A DNA stretch of 64,000 bases, taken from contig JAFROK010000022.1 in the NCBI GenBank assembly GCA_017429695.1, forward strand, positions 1 to 64,000, given 5' to 3'. This document shows, piece by piece, positions 8,493 to 18,259 of the stretch. The notes beneath the pieces were generated by a model. The model searched no databases and was not told the origin of the DNA. It was given only the letters and a program-made list of their open reading frames with translations. The stretch's first letter is position 1. Every line of letters starts with the position of its first letter. This DNA is from Clostridia bacterium (lineage in GTDB: Bacteria > Bacillota > Clostridia > Christensenellales > Aristaeellaceae). Both the position numbers and the translations under genes were made by a program.

Positions 8493-9665
8493 ATGAAAAG
8501 ACGAAGCATATGGTTATGCCTGTCCGCGCTGCTGCTCTCCTGCCTGCTGATATCCGTTTCAGCCCCGGAAGATCTGAAGGAAGTGCGCTGTGACGAATGG
8601 CGGTTTTCCCTTCGCGTTCCGGAGGGGCTGAATGCGGATCCCGTATCATACGAATCCTGGGATACCGGCCTGGTCTTTGCCGGCGGCCTTTCGTTCTCCC
8701 CGGGCGCGCAGGAGGACCTGCCGCAGGTCCGGGTGATTCGCCGCAGCCGTTTTTTCGTTGCCGGCGAATACCTGAGCGTCTCCCTCGGAGAAAGCCTGGA
8801 ACAGGCGGATACGGATGATAACAACACAGAAGATATCCGGACATACCGCTTCGGCGGCAGGGTGCTGTACGGCATCCGGGGTACCGCTTATCAGGACGGA
8901 AAAGAAATCTTCCGGGAGCTCCGGATGATTCCCGTCACCAATAACTGCGGAACGGAATTCATCGCCCGGTATACCGCAGAAACAGAGTCCGCCGTTTTGG
9001 GCCTGCTGGACACGCTGATCCGGGATTATCAGCCGGATGAGATCAGCGGAGATGAAAAAGCGGACTTCCTGCCCGAAAGCCGTTCCGGTGAGACAGACCT
9101 GTTGAACGGAACATACCTGTTCCGCGTGGAGGATGCCGAAAAAATCGAAACGGATGGATACCTGACTGTCGCGCTGTACCTGCCGGATGTGTATTCAGCT
9201 GAAGATGTCCACGCCATGCAGCCGGGAAACACCATCCTGATCATGGACCGCGTGATGACCATCACAAGTGTGGAACCCAACGGAACCGAAGACGACGGCA
9301 GCTGGTATGAAGCGGAACTGACCGCTGTGGACAAATCCGTGACGGAAGAATATTTCAATTTTACCCTCGAACAGTACGGCGGCGGCTACCGCCCTTATTT
9401 CGGGGACGATAACCATTCCGCTTCCTGCGTCGGGCAGGTCCGGGTCCAGGTGCCGCAGGCCGCCCCCGTTCCGTATTATACCGTAAGCGAGGATGGAGAC
9501 ATTCTTCTCACGGATGACCTGCTGAACACGCCCGGAAACGATCCGGCCCTGTCGTTCATCGGCTGGAATGAATACAACCATCGCTGCGTTTTCGAAAACG
9601 GAAACCTGGTCCGGGTTGAAACCTGGGACTACCCCCACAGCCCGGAAGATCCGCTGACCGAATAA
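8493..9665 (+). CDS. Secreted protein of unknown function (390 aa)
   Basis: The signal peptide covers MKRRSIWLCLSALLLSCLLI. The mature part is acidic and beta-rich. Residues 35-175 resemble the small lipoprotein-like fold that begins CDEWRFSLRVPEGL and is common in secreted proteins of gut Clostridia. The rest has no repeats or catalytic pattern I can recognise. GAAGGAGG sits 14 bases before the ATG. It follows the C39-like gene by 92 bases and may be cotranscribed with it. Confidence 0.8.
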   Translation: MKRRSIWLCLSALLLSCLLISVSAPEDLKEVRCDEWRFSLRVPEGLNADPVSYESWDTGLVFAGGLSFSPGAQEDLPQVRVIRRSRFFVAGEYLSVSLGESLEQADTDDNNTEDIRTYRFGGRVLYGIRGTAYQDGKEIFRELRMIPVTNNCGTEFIARYTAETESAVLGLLDTLIRDYQPDEISGDEKADFLPESRSGETDLLNGTYLFRVEDAEKIETDGYLTVALYLPDVYSAEDVHAMQPGNTILIMDRVMTITSVEPNGTEDDGSWYEAELTAVDKSVTEEYFNFTLEQYGGGYRPYFGDDNHSASCVGQVRVQVPQAAPVPYYTVSEDGDILLTDDLLNTPGNDPALSFIGWNEYNHRCVFENGNLVRVETWDYPHSPEDPLTE

Positions 9666-9704
9666 AACCGCATCAAGCCAGAAAACCATCCATCGTTTCT
9701 TTTT

Positions 9705-10529
9705 TCATAGTCCGAAGAGGTTGGCTGCGTTGTCCCAGAAGATGCGACGGTACTCGTCTTCAGTCAGGGCCATTTCGAGCATGCAGTCGATCTCCGGCTG
9801 TGCGTTCCACATAGGATAATCGGTGCCGAACATCACCCTGTCCGCACCCCATGCCCGGATCAATGCCCGGCTTCTGTCACAGCCCAGCGCATAGAAAGTG
9901 GAGGATGTGTCCACGGTGATATTGCCGAAGTCCGAAAGCATCCTGACGGCGTCATCCCACACGCTCCAGCCACCGAAGTGCGCGCCGACGAACTTCAGCT
10001 TCGGAAATGTGCGCAGGACATTAACAATCCGGTTCGGATTGGAATAGTCAAAGCGATGGTCCCCAGTGTGCACCAGAACCGGAAGGCACGCCGCCTCACA
10101 GAGCTCAAAGATGCGCATGGCTTTATCCGAATCGGCCTCGAAGCGTTGGAAATCCGGATGAAGCTTCACGCCTCTGAGGCCCAGGCCCACCAGCTCGCTG
10201 ATGTCCTGTTCCGGATGCTCTGATTCCGGATGCAGCGTGCCCAGCCCCGTGAACGCTCCGTCCGACTTGGCAACTTCGAACGCGATAAAGCGGTTGATGC
10301 TGGAGATCTGATGCGGCGCGGTGGCAACCGAGTGGACCAGATAATGGGAGATCCCCACTTCCCGGCCGATCCTGTAAAGCGTTTCCGTGGTGCCGTCATA
10401 GGGCTCAAAGGGAAGGTGACCGTAAAACCGATGAATACCTTCCACCGCCTTGTGCGCGATGGCGTCCGGGTAGATATGGCAGTGCGCGTCAAAGATCCTG
10501 CAGGGGATTTGTTGATGTTCGGATTTCAT
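9705..10529 (-). CDS. Amidohydrolase-2 family protein
   Basis: A metal-dependent TIM-barrel hydrolase or decarboxylase-like protein. The metal site motif FDAHCHIYP lies near the N-terminus. A later HTGDH, GAHFGGW and GTDYPMWN supply the other His and Asp ligands in the usual family order. I take the ATG at 10529 (MKSEHQQ), preceded by GGAAGG. A longer form starting at a TTG (10574) has no ribosome-binding site. The substrate is unknown. Cytoplasmic, alone on its transcript. Confidence 0.88.
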   Translation of the reverse strand: MKSEHQQIPCRIFDAHCHIYPDAIAHKAVEGIHRFYGHLPFEPYDGTTETLYRIGREVGISHYLVHSVATAPHQISSINRFIAFEVAKSDGAFTGLGTLHPESEHPEQDISELVGLGLRGVKLHPDFQRFEADSDKAMRIFELCEAACLPVLVHTGDHRFDYSNPNRIVNVLRTFPKLKFVGAHFGGWSVWDDAVRMLSDFGNITVDTSSTFYALGCDRSRALIRAWGADRVMFGTDYPMWNAQPEIDCMLEMALTEDEYRRIFWDNAANLFGL

Positions 10530-10710
10530 GGGTGCAATGTCCTTCCCATGTGGATTTTGCAGATCCGGGAACAAAAAGAACCGTCAATTGTTCCCAGGGT
10601 TATATCATTCGTCACGCAGTGAAAGATTCCTGTCAGCAAAAAACTGCCGATCCGACTGAATCAGCAGACTGGTTAGGACGGATAATTCCTCCGGAAAATT
10701 CGGTTACCCA
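10530..10710. other. Intergenic region, nothing recognised
   Basis: About 180 bases lie between the amidohydrolase start and the terminator of ispH-rpsA. No gene, repeat or clear promoter is visible to me. Confidence 0.5.
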
Positions 10711-10739
10711 AAGAAATACCCCCGGACTTCCGTCCGGGG
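10711..10739 (-). terminator. Terminator of the cmk-plsC-ispH/rpsA operon
   Basis: On the minus strand CCCCGGAC, loop GGAA and GTCCGGGG form an 8-base perfect stem followed by GTATTTCTTT. Confidence 0.8.
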
Positions 10740-10762
10740 ATATCCTTGTGCTTTCAGATCAA

Positions 10763-12961
10763 TCAGTCAATCTTGTCCTTGACCTTCTCGATGGCTTCCT
10801 TGACTGCTTCCACCTTTTCGGCAACCGCTTCCTTGATTTCTTCGGCGGCTTCCGCAGCATCTTCCTTGACCTTCTCGGCCTTCTTCTTCAGTCCCTTGGC
10901 AGCCTCTTCAACTGCTTCCTTCGCCTTTTCAGCATTTTCGGCTGCTGCTTCTTCAACGCCTTCAATCGCTTCGGCAACCTGTTCGGCTACGGTCTCGTCG
11001 GTGGCGACGATTTCATATTCCGCTTCAGGGGCAGCTTCTTCTTCCGCCGCGGGAGCTTCGGGCTCCAGCGCCTGCCGGATGCTCAGGCTGATGCGCTTCT
11101 TCTCAGGATCAACGCCCAGCACCTTGACGTTCACGATGTCGCCGACCTTCACCGCGTCTTCCACTTTGGCCACGCGGGTTGTCGCGCACTGGCTGATATG
11201 AACCAGTCCGTCCAGTCCGGGCTGCAGTTCAACAAACGCGCCAAAGTCCGTAATCCGGACCACTTTGCCTTCCACGATCGCGCCTTCGGGATAATTCTCG
11301 GCCGCGCCGTCCCACGGATGGGGCTGCAGCTGCTTGTATCCCAGCTGAATCCGTTCCCGTTCGGGATCCAGGCTCAGCACCTTGACGTCCACTTCCTGGT
11401 TGGGCTTGACCACTTCGCTGGGATGCTTGATCCGGCCCCAGCTCAGGTCGGTAATGTGAATCAGGCCGTCCACGCCGCCCAGATCCACAAACGCGCCGAA
11501 ATCGGTCAGCCGGCGGACGATACCGTGAATTACGACGCCCTCCTCCAGCTTCTCCCAGACTTCCTTTTTCTTCGCGGCAGCTTCTTCCGCCACAACCGCC
11601 TTGCGGCTAGCCACAACGCGTTTCTTCTGCTTGTCGACTTCGATGATCTTCAGCTTCATGTCCTTGCCCACGAAGTCCGCGATCTTCTCGACATAGCGCT
11701 GGCTCAGCTGGCTGGCCGGAACGAACGCCCGCACGCCGCCGATATCGGCGATCAGGCCGCCCTTGACGGCTTCCTTGCCCACAGCGTCCACATACTCGCC
11801 GGCTTCATACTTTTCCATCAGGGCGTCCCACGCCTTGCGGTTGACGATGTTGCGCTGGCTCAGCAGCACATTGCCTTCTCCGTCGTTGACCTTGACGACT
11901 TCGACTTCAATTTCGTCATCCAGTTTGACATCCTGGTCCACCAGATCAGCGCGCTTGATCAGTCCGTCCGCCTTGTATCCGATGCTGACGCATACTTCAT
12001 CTTCGGTGATCTGCACCACTTTTCCGGTCAGCGTCTGTCCGGGACGGATCTTGACCAGTGTTGATTCGACTTCAGCCATGAAGTCATTGTGATTTTCTTC
12101 CTCCACGGCGGGAGTCAGGTCCTTGGTTTCCAGTTCGCTCATGCGTGTGACAACCTCCTTAAGTGAATCCGACGGCGTAGATGCACCGGCGGTGATTCCG
12201 ATCAATTCGGAATCTGTATTTGCAAAGGCGGGCGGAATCTCCGCCGCACGCTCTACCAAAATGGTTCTTTCGCACTTTTCCCGGCATACCCGGAAAAGCT
12301 TTCGTGTGTTGGCGCTGTTTCTGCCGCCGACAACGATCATGGCGTCTGCCCGGCTTGCCAGCTCCTGCGCTTCCCGCTGGCGGATCTCCGTCGCGTTGCA
12401 GATGGTGCAGTGGCTGTCCGGATGGTGCACCCTGCGCTGGATCGCAGCCAGCACGGCTTCCCAGTCTCCGGGCGGATAGGTGGTCTGGGATACGATCACT
12501 GCCTCATCCGTTTCCGGCAGCTGTTCCGCGTCCTCCGGTGTCCCGATAATCCATACCGGTCCGTGAGCCCATCCGGCGGTGCCCTGTACCTCGGGATGGT
12601 CCTTCTCGCCGACGATGATCACCGTTTTTCCGTTCCGGGATGATTCCTCAACGATCCGGTGCATCCGGTCCACAAACGGGCACGTCAGATCCAGTACCTC
12701 GCATCCGGCTGCTTTCAGCGCTTCCATCACGCCCGAAGTGACCCCGTGGCTGCGGATCAGAACGCGGCGCCCTTCCGCTTCCTCCGGACGCTGAACGGGC
12801 GGCAGCCCTTGATCGGCCAGCTCGCGTACAACGGCAGGATTATGGATCAGTTCCCCCAGCGTACAGGAGGGAATCCCTTCCTTCGCCGCGGTCTCTGCCA
12901 TCTCCACCGCCCGCCGGACTCCCATACAGAAACCCGCGTGCGCTGCTACCTCAACAGGCAT
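10763..12961 (-). CDS. ispH-rpsA: 4-hydroxy-3-methylbut-2-enyl diphosphate reductase fused to ribosomal protein S1
   Basis: Residues 1-280 are IspH (LytB), the last enzyme of the MEP isoprenoid pathway. The three 4Fe-4S ligands are Cys12 (AGFCMGV), Cys94 (LTCPFVD) and Cys188 (CTICNATEIRQ), and the active-site DHPEVQG contains Glu124. Residues ~300-640 hold four S1 RNA-binding repeats, for example VVRITDFGAFVELQPGLDG. The fusion is a known clostridial arrangement. The last ~95 residues are an unusual Ala/Glu/Lys-rich helical tail that ends EAIEKVKDKID. It is third in an operon with cmk and plsC, 157 bases after plsC. Confidence 0.96.
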   Translation of the reverse strand: MPVEVAAHAGFCMGVRRAVEMAETAAKEGIPSCTLGELIHNPAVVRELADQGLPPVQRPEEAEGRRVLIRSHGVTSGVMEALKAAGCEVLDLTCPFVDRMHRIVEESSRNGKTVIIVGEKDHPEVQGTAGWAHGPVWIIGTPEDAEQLPETDEAVIVSQTTYPPGDWEAVLAAIQRRVHHPDSHCTICNATEIRQREAQELASRADAMIVVGGRNSANTRKLFRVCREKCERTILVERAAEIPPAFANTDSELIGITAGASTPSDSLKEVVTRMSELETKDLTPAVEEENHNDFMAEVESTLVKIRPGQTLTGKVVQITEDEVCVSIGYKADGLIKRADLVDQDVKLDDEIEVEVVKVNDGEGNVLLSQRNIVNRKAWDALMEKYEAGEYVDAVGKEAVKGGLIADIGGVRAFVPASQLSQRYVEKIADFVGKDMKLKIIEVDKQKKRVVASRKAVVAEEAAAKKKEVWEKLEEGVVIHGIVRRLTDFGAFVDLGGVDGLIHITDLSWGRIKHPSEVVKPNQEVDVKVLSLDPERERIQLGYKQLQPHPWDGAAENYPEGAIVEGKVVRITDFGAFVELQPGLDGLVHISQCATTRVAKVEDAVKVGDIVNVKVLGVDPEKKRISLSIRQALEPEAPAAEEEAAPEAEYEIVATDETVAEQVAEAIEGVEEAAAENAEKAKEAVEEAAKGLKKKAEKVKEDAAEAAEEIKEAVAEKVEAVKEAIEKVKDKID

Positions 12962-13118
12962 GAAAAGTATCCTCTCGCGCCAAATATCTCCACATCTTAG
13001 AATATTTTCGCTTTCCCTGCTGTAATTCCTTCTTTAATAAGAAAATTTTTTGAAATTTTTTGAAATCCCAAAGCGAACAGCTAAAAACTGTCAACTGACA
13101 TCTGATAACTGCCAACTT
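12962..13118. repeat. Intergenic gap with AACTGATA-type repeats
   Basis: The gap between plsC and ispH-rpsA holds a second run of the degenerate octamer repeats (13079-13115, CTGTCAACTGACATCTGATA and relatives), placed right after the plsC stop. It also holds a short direct repeat of TTTTTTGAAA at 13046-13062. An internal promoter for ispH-rpsA is possible but not clear. Confidence 0.6.
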
Positions 13119-13760
13119 TTACTCCCGGATCGGATGCTCCTGCACGATCTTCCGGTATGTTTCCCGGAAACGGTCGTTCATCTTCTCACAGGTCTCCGCG
13201 TTGATGCCTTCGGCCAGCAGGTCGTCATACGGAATCGGTTCACCGACATACATATGCGTCCGTTTGAAGAAGGCGAGCTTCCGGTCAAAGTAGATCGGAA
13301 TAATCGGCGCCTTGCTGCGCATGGCGATCAGGGATGTGCCGTTCTCAATCTGTTCCATCTGCCCTTCGTGATGCCGGGTGCCTTCCGGGAAGATCAGCAG
13401 GATCTTCTTCATTTTAATCGCCTTCATGCAGTTGCGCATGGCGCTCATGTCCGTGGCATGGCGGTCTACCAGAATCACGTGGGCTCGGGTGAGCAGGTTC
13501 GCCGCCAGCTTGTTTTTCCCCAGTTCCTTCTTGCCCAGGAAAACAATCTGCCGTTTCCGGATATACATAGCCATCACAATCGGATCCAGCGCGTGCTGAT
13601 GGTTGGCGATCACCACATACGGCGCTTCCGCGTCCAGCCTTTCCCGGTTGTGGATTGTCACAGGCATGAGCGTATGAAAGACCGCCCAGGCCAGTCCGCG
13701 GGTGATTTCATAGAGAATGCTCCGCTCTTCCCGTACCGGTTCCACAGTTTTCTCAGCCAT
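13119..13760 (-). CDS. plsC: 1-acyl-sn-glycerol-3-phosphate acyltransferase
   Basis: A membrane-associated acyltransferase that makes phosphatidic acid. It has the catalytic NHQHALDP block (the H-x4-D motif) and the substrate-binding FPEGTRHHEG block, and at 213 residues it is of normal length. GGAGGAAAAGCGCA precedes the ATG. Its first codons overlap the end of cmk by 8 bases, so the two are translationally coupled. Gene order cmk-plsC-ispH/rpsA is typical of Clostridia. Confidence 0.93.
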   Translation of the reverse strand: MAEKTVEPVREERSILYEITRGLAWAVFHTLMPVTIHNRERLDAEAPYVVIANHQHALDPIVMAMYIRKRQIVFLGKKELGKNKLAANLLTRAHVILVDRHATDMSAMRNCMKAIKMKKILLIFPEGTRHHEGQMEQIENGTSLIAMRSKAPIIPIYFDRKLAFFKRTHMYVGEPIPYDDLLAEGINAETCEKMNDRFRETYRKIVQEHPIRE

Positions 13761-14424
13761 TGCGCTTTTCCTCCACGATCTTCAGGATAGCTTCCACGGT
13801 CCCGTTAAAGTCCAGTCCGGTCGAATCAACCAGCACCGCGTCCGGTGCCTGGCGCAGCGGTTCCACCGGGCGGTTCATGTCCTGGTCGTCCCGCTTTTTC
13901 AGGTCTTCCAGTACCTGTTCATAGGAATCCGGCTGTCCCTTTTCTTTCATTTCCAGGTAGCGGCGCCGGGCCCGTTCCTCCGCGGAAGCCGTCAGGTAAA
14001 TCTTGGCCGTCGCGTCCGGCAGCACCGTCATGCAGATATCCCGCCCGTCCAGCACCATATCCGTTTCCGCCGCCAGGCGCTGCTGAATCCGGACCATTTC
14101 CTTCCGGACCTCCGCATAGCGGCTGACCGTAGACGCAGCCATGCTCACTTCAGGCGTCCGGATCAGGCCGGTCACATCCTCGCCTTCCACAAAGGTGTGC
14201 TGTCCGTCCGCCTGATGGCCGACGGTCACCTTCAGTTCCCGGCACAGCCGGACGATCTTTTCCTCGTCCTGCACGTCGATCCCCCGGCGGAGCGCCGTCA
14301 GGCCCAGCGCCCGGTACATGGCGCCGGTATCCAGATGCAGAATACCCAGCCGTTCCGCTACCGCGTCCGCCACAGAAGATTTGCCCGCGCCGACCGGTCC
14401 GTCGATTCCGATATTCAGCCGCAT
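13753..14424 (-). CDS. cmk: Cytidylate kinase
   Basis: Phosphorylates CMP and dCMP with ATP. The P-loop GIDGPVGAGKSS is at the N-terminus, followed by HLDTGAMYRALGL and DGRDICMTV, all diagnostic. I start it at MRLNIGIDGP (14424), where GGGAGGAATGAAAAT is the ribosome-binding site. A longer open frame to 14520 lacks one. First gene of the cmk-plsC-ispH/rpsA operon, and it overlaps plsC by 8 bases. Confidence 0.95.
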   Translation of the reverse strand: MRLNIGIDGPVGAGKSSVADAVAERLGILHLDTGAMYRALGLTALRRGIDVQDEEKIVRLCRELKVTVGHQADGQHTFVEGEDVTGLIRTPEVSMAASTVSRYAEVRKEMVRIQQRLAAETDMVLDGRDICMTVLPDATAKIYLTASAEERARRRYLEMKEKGQPDSYEQVLEDLKKRDDQDMNRPVEPLRQAPDAVLVDSTGLDFNGTVEAILKIVEEKRNG

Positions 14425-14534
14425 ATTTTCATTCCTCCCGCAATCGTTTTTGCCGTAGGCATTATACACAATCCGGCTAAATTTCTCAACACTTCTGACC
14501 ATCTGTATTGACATATGCAAGGTGACCGGCGCGG

Positions 14535-16088
14535 CTACCGGTGGCTGTGGTATCCTGCGTATTCCGTAAGAAAACCGACATCAAATTCAAAGCCGTTTTC
14601 GCCCCCGGCGCTTCTCAGGGACCAGCGATTCAGAATATCCTCTGTTGTCATTTTTTCATCAATCATTTTCTGAAGCTGGACATCATTATCAGCATTTCTG
14701 AACAGTGTTTCTTCTTCGCTTCCCAGAAGGATCGTGCAGTTGCTGTTGCGCAGCGTTCGCTGGCCGTTTTCATCCCTTCCCTGAAGAACATAAAGCGTAT
14801 CTCCCGATTCATTCGCTTTTTTCAGGTCATAGCCCAGCGTATCTTTCTGATATATCGCAAGTTCAGCAATCAGTCCTCCCCCGTCGGTCACCTTTCGGTT
14901 CGCCCTGTTAAAGCATACGACGAGCCTGAGTGTCTCAAATTCCGTGCAGAAGTTGAAATCTCCCGTTGAATCCATAAATCCTGCGATCGGACCCTTCTGA
15001 TTGTATTCGGGTGAAATCGCATTCACAATGGCCGTAACCTTTCCGGCACCCTGCGTCTGCGCCCTTGTCGGACGGTCCATGCGGGTCCAGGAGCCATCCT
15101 GATTCGCATAAAAACCGCAGCCGTCTTCAGCATCATATGCTGCTGTGTATTTTCCGCTGCTGTCTTTCCTGTTTGTCATGGCGAGCATCCCGGTACAATA
15201 TTCATGCAGGCCGAACAGATCGATCGCCGCGCGGACTGCCGCTGTACATGATGCTGAGCATACCCATACGTCAATACCGTTTGCATCCAAAGCACACCAC
15301 AGTTCCCTGATGTTTTCCGTCACCTGGATACCGCTTGTCCATTCACAACTCACAATGCCTGTCTTTGACTGAATGGTTTCAGGGCTTGTCCACGTAATAA
15401 CGGACGTGTCAACATCCTTATAGATCGCGAATGCTTCTCTTGCCAGGTCATATATTTCTTCTTCAGTCATCCCGGTAAACCAGTATGTTACCCATGGATA
15501 TGCGATATCTGCGGACTGTACATCATATATGAGAGAATAAAGCGCCCGCATTTTCGCGGAGAATTCCTTCCAGAATGGATCCGCATGCATTTCCGTCCGT
15601 TTTGCATGATCAACGCCTCCGGCACTGAATGGACCGTATTCTTCCCACAGCTTTCCATATGCGACAGAAATATCGTCAATCCAGTCGTTCAGGGATCCCC
15701 TGCCATAACCAAAATCTGTCAGATCCCTGTCCTCATCGGCCAGTCCGGTGAGCAGTACTTTTTTCAGTTCACCCGGCTGAATGGCAAAAGCCATCCCTTC
15801 GAGCTGATACACGGCAAGCTGTTCTTCCACATCAAAAATACAGGATGTGTTATCAAAATCAAAGACTGCGTACGGGCTTTCAGCAGGAGCGGTTCCGGTA
15901 TTACCGTAGGTCGCCATGAGATCATTGATCGACTGTTTCACATCATCAGCCCAATCCCGGCGAACAAGCAAAACACCCGGTTCATGCAGCCGGTCAGAAG
16001 CGTAAGCCTGCAGCATACCGCAGTCAGCGGCCATCAGCATGTATATGATCAGAATTAAAAATAGTAAAGCTTTTCTCCGGTATTTCAT
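14535..16088 (-). CDS. Secreted HAD-superfamily phosphatase-like protein
   Basis: A signal peptide (MKYRRKALLFLILIIYMLMA) precedes a HAD hydrolase domain of about 480 residues. Motif I is FDFDNTSC (DxDNT), motif II probably lies in WVCSASCTAAVRAA, and motif IV is in GFMDSTGDFNF. The arrangement recalls the SerB/PHOSPHO1-type group. It should dephosphorylate an unknown substrate outside the membrane. The start at 16088 is chosen for the signal peptide. The upstream sequence GGCGGATG is only a weak ribosome-binding site. It stands alone. Confidence 0.82.
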   Translation of the reverse strand: MKYRRKALLFLILIIYMLMAADCGMLQAYASDRLHEPGVLLVRRDWADDVKQSINDLMATYGNTGTAPAESPYAVFDFDNTSCIFDVEEQLAVYQLEGMAFAIQPGELKKVLLTGLADEDRDLTDFGYGRGSLNDWIDDISVAYGKLWEEYGPFSAGGVDHAKRTEMHADPFWKEFSAKMRALYSLIYDVQSADIAYPWVTYWFTGMTEEEIYDLAREAFAIYKDVDTSVITWTSPETIQSKTGIVSCEWTSGIQVTENIRELWCALDANGIDVWVCSASCTAAVRAAIDLFGLHEYCTGMLAMTNRKDSSGKYTAAYDAEDGCGFYANQDGSWTRMDRPTRAQTQGAGKVTAIVNAISPEYNQKGPIAGFMDSTGDFNFCTEFETLRLVVCFNRANRKVTDGGGLIAELAIYQKDTLGYDLKKANESGDTLYVLQGRDENGQRTLRNSNCTILLGSEEETLFRNADNDVQLQKMIDEKMTTEDILNRWSLRSAGGENGFEFDVGFLTEYAGYHSHR

Positions 16089-16266
16089 AAAATCACATCC
16101 GCCTGTCCTGTTCTGTTGTGCCGCCCGGCTCATTTCCGCTGCCATCATTATAGCGCATATCGTCCTGTATGTCATGATTTTTATTGATTGTCTGCCGTCT
16201 GTCTTTTCAGGTCCCTCTTGAAACATCCCCTTCCAACCGGTATAATATTTCCCGAAAGGAGTTCCT

Positions 16267-16857
16267 ATGTCCTACGCTTTTTTTGCTTATCTTTCCCGCC
16301 TGAAGCTCATCTCCCGCTGGAGCCTGATGCGCAACACCCAGCCGGAGAACGACGCGGAGCATTCCCTACAGGTGGCCATGATCGCCCACGCGATCGCCGT
16401 CATCGGCCGCAGCCGGTACGGGCGGGATGTGGATCCGGAGCACGTGCTCTCCCTGGCGGTATATCACGATGCGACCGAAGTCATGACCGGCGATCTGCCG
16501 ACCCCGGTCAAGTATCATAACGACGAGCTCCGCGGCGCCTACCGCCGCCTGGAGGATGTATCGGCTGACCGGCTGCTTTCCCTGCTGCCGGATGACCTGC
16601 AGCCGGCCTTCTCGCCCTATCTGAAACAGGCGCCCGGCTATGAGCACGATGTGGTCAAGGCGGCGGACCGGATTTCCGCTTATATCAAATGCCTGGAGGA
16701 AAAACGGGCCGGCAACCGGGAATTCGATTACGCGGCGGAAAATGTCAGAAAGAGTATCGACGCCATGAATCTTCCCGAAGTAAAGGATTTCCTGAACGAT
16801 TTCCTTCCCGCCTTTGAAATGACCCTCGATGAACTCAACCATCCCACCGAAAACTGA
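16267..16857 (+). CDS. HD-domain 5'-deoxynucleotidase, YfbR-like
   Basis: An HD-fold phosphohydrolase that probably removes the phosphate from deoxynucleoside monophosphates. Metal-binding residues are visible in DAEHSLQVAMIAH, in YHDATEVMTGDLPTPVK and in KAADRISAYIKCLEE, in the family order. At 196 residues it is near the usual length. AAAGGAGTTCCT precedes the ATG. The LCP gene follows after 14 bases and is probably cotranscribed. Confidence 0.9.
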   Translation: MSYAFFAYLSRLKLISRWSLMRNTQPENDAEHSLQVAMIAHAIAVIGRSRYGRDVDPEHVLSLAVYHDATEVMTGDLPTPVKYHNDELRGAYRRLEDVSADRLLSLLPDDLQPAFSPYLKQAPGYEHDVVKAADRISAYIKCLEEKRAGNREFDYAAENVRKSIDAMNLPEVKDFLNDFLPAFEMTLDELNHPTEN

Positions 16858-16871
16858 AAACCCGGAGGTTA

Positions 16872-18149
16872 ATGATGATGAAAAAACTGATTGCGCTGCT
16901 GCTGGTTCTTGTGCTGTTCCTGCCCACTGTCACGCTGGCGGAGGACATCGATGACGACTGGGATGACGATGATATCGAAATCGAACCCCTGGATCCCGAT
17001 TCCTACTACACCGATGAGGAAGGCAAGCTGATCTACAAAATCGGAAGCGTGGAGCTGTCCGAGGAAGAGCTCAAAAAGCTGGAAGATATCGAAGCCGAGA
17101 TCGAGCTGGACTCCTCCGTGACCGTGGATGAGGATTCCCTGTGCATCAATCCGAACCTGCCGGATAATGTCATCAACATCCTGCTCATCGGCGTGGATGC
17201 CCGGGGAACCAAGGAAATCCAGCTGCTCAAGGATCAGATCCGCCTGGATGAAAATTCCACCGGCAAAGCGATTTCCAAGCGTTCCGACGTCATCATGATT
17301 CTTTCCATCAACCTGGATGACGGCAGCATCAAGCTGACATCCATTGCCCGGAATACCTATGTGGAAATTCCCGGTCGAAAGAATAAATCCATTATCGCCA
17401 ATTCCTTCGGCTACGCGATTTATGAAGACGGCAAGTATAAGTCCTGGATCGACCAGCCCTGGACCTGTGTGGCCACCGTCAACAAAAACTTTGGCCTGAA
17501 CATCCAGAACTTTGTCGCCATCAACTTCTTCGGCGTGGAGGAGATCATCGAGTCCCTGGGCGGCGTGGATATTGACCTGACCCAGAAGGAAGCCCGGGCG
17601 ATCAACACCTACCTTTCCAAGCGGAAGCTCTACAACAGCAAGGGCGAGCGCATTTCCCACGGCACCACGATCGCCAACACCTATGACAACCATTCGGAAG
17701 GCCGCAAAAACCTGAAAGAGAAAAAAGGCGTCCAGCACCTGGACGGCCTGCAGGCCCTGATGTACGGCCGTCTCCGTTCCATCGACAACGACTTTGTCCG
17801 CACCGCCCGAACCCGCCACCTGCTGGACAGCCTCCTGAAGCCGACCATGGCCCGCATCAAGAAAGGCGAACTGGATATCGTCAATATGATCGCCGACTGG
17901 TCCCGGTATTTCTACACCCAGATGCCGCTGAGCGATATCGCCACCATTGCGTCCGGCGTTCTCAAGAGCCTCAGCCTGTCGGATATCGAAAGCGCCACAA
18001 CGATGATCTCGGAATTCCGCATTCCGGAAGATAAAACATATTCCTATCAGACGGTCGACGGTTCCAGCGTCACCGTTATGAACGACCAGCGTAAAACCAC
18101 CGAAGCCCTGCACCAGTTCATTTACGGCGAATACTATCCCGCCGACTGA
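16872..18149 (+). CDS. LytR-CpsA-Psr (LCP) family cell wall protein
   Basis: LCP proteins transfer phospho-linked glycopolymers to peptidoglycan. A signal peptide is followed by a long acidic linker (DDDWDDDDIEIE-like), then the LCP domain from about residue 100: NILLIGVDARG, KRSDVIMILSINLDDGSIKL, SIARNTYVEIPG and, near the end, YGRLRSIDNDFVRTARTRHL, with the arginines that bind the pyrophosphate. Three consecutive ATGs follow GGAGG. The second or third (16875, 16878) has the better spacing. It is downstream of the yfbR-like gene and convergent with the flippase gene. Confidence 0.92.
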   Translation: MMMKKLIALLLVLVLFLPTVTLAEDIDDDWDDDDIEIEPLDPDSYYTDEEGKLIYKIGSVELSEEELKKLEDIEAEIELDSSVTVDEDSLCINPNLPDNVINILLIGVDARGTKEIQLLKDQIRLDENSTGKAISKRSDVIMILSINLDDGSIKLTSIARNTYVEIPGRKNKSIIANSFGYAIYEDGKYKSWIDQPWTCVATVNKNFGLNIQNFVAINFFGVEEIIESLGGVDIDLTQKEARAINTYLSKRKLYNSKGERISHGTTIANTYDNHSEGRKNLKEKKGVQHLDGLQALMYGRLRSIDNDFVRTARTRHLLDSLLKPTMARIKKGELDIVNMIADWSRYFYTQMPLSDIATIASGVLKSLSLSDIESATTMISEFRIPEDKTYSYQTVDGSSVTVMNDQRKTTEALHQFIYGEYYPAD

Positions 18150-18172
18150 TAAGGGATGTTTTTCCTTATAGC

Positions 18173-18199
18173 AAAAAGAAAAAGGCGGCCGCTGCCGCC
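18173..18199 (-). terminator. Terminator of the flippase gene
   Basis: On the minus strand GGCGGC, loop AGCG and GCCGCC are followed by TTTTTCTTTTT. Confidence 0.75.
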
Positions 18200-18259
18200 G
18201 CTGCTGCCGCACAATATTCTGCGCCGCCACAGAATAACTGATCTTCATCTGAATACCGT

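Noticed and set aside
16869-18248. Minus-strand open frame opposite the LCP gene
   Set aside because: The plus-strand LCP motifs and ribosome-binding site are clear. The opposite frame has no start site of its own.
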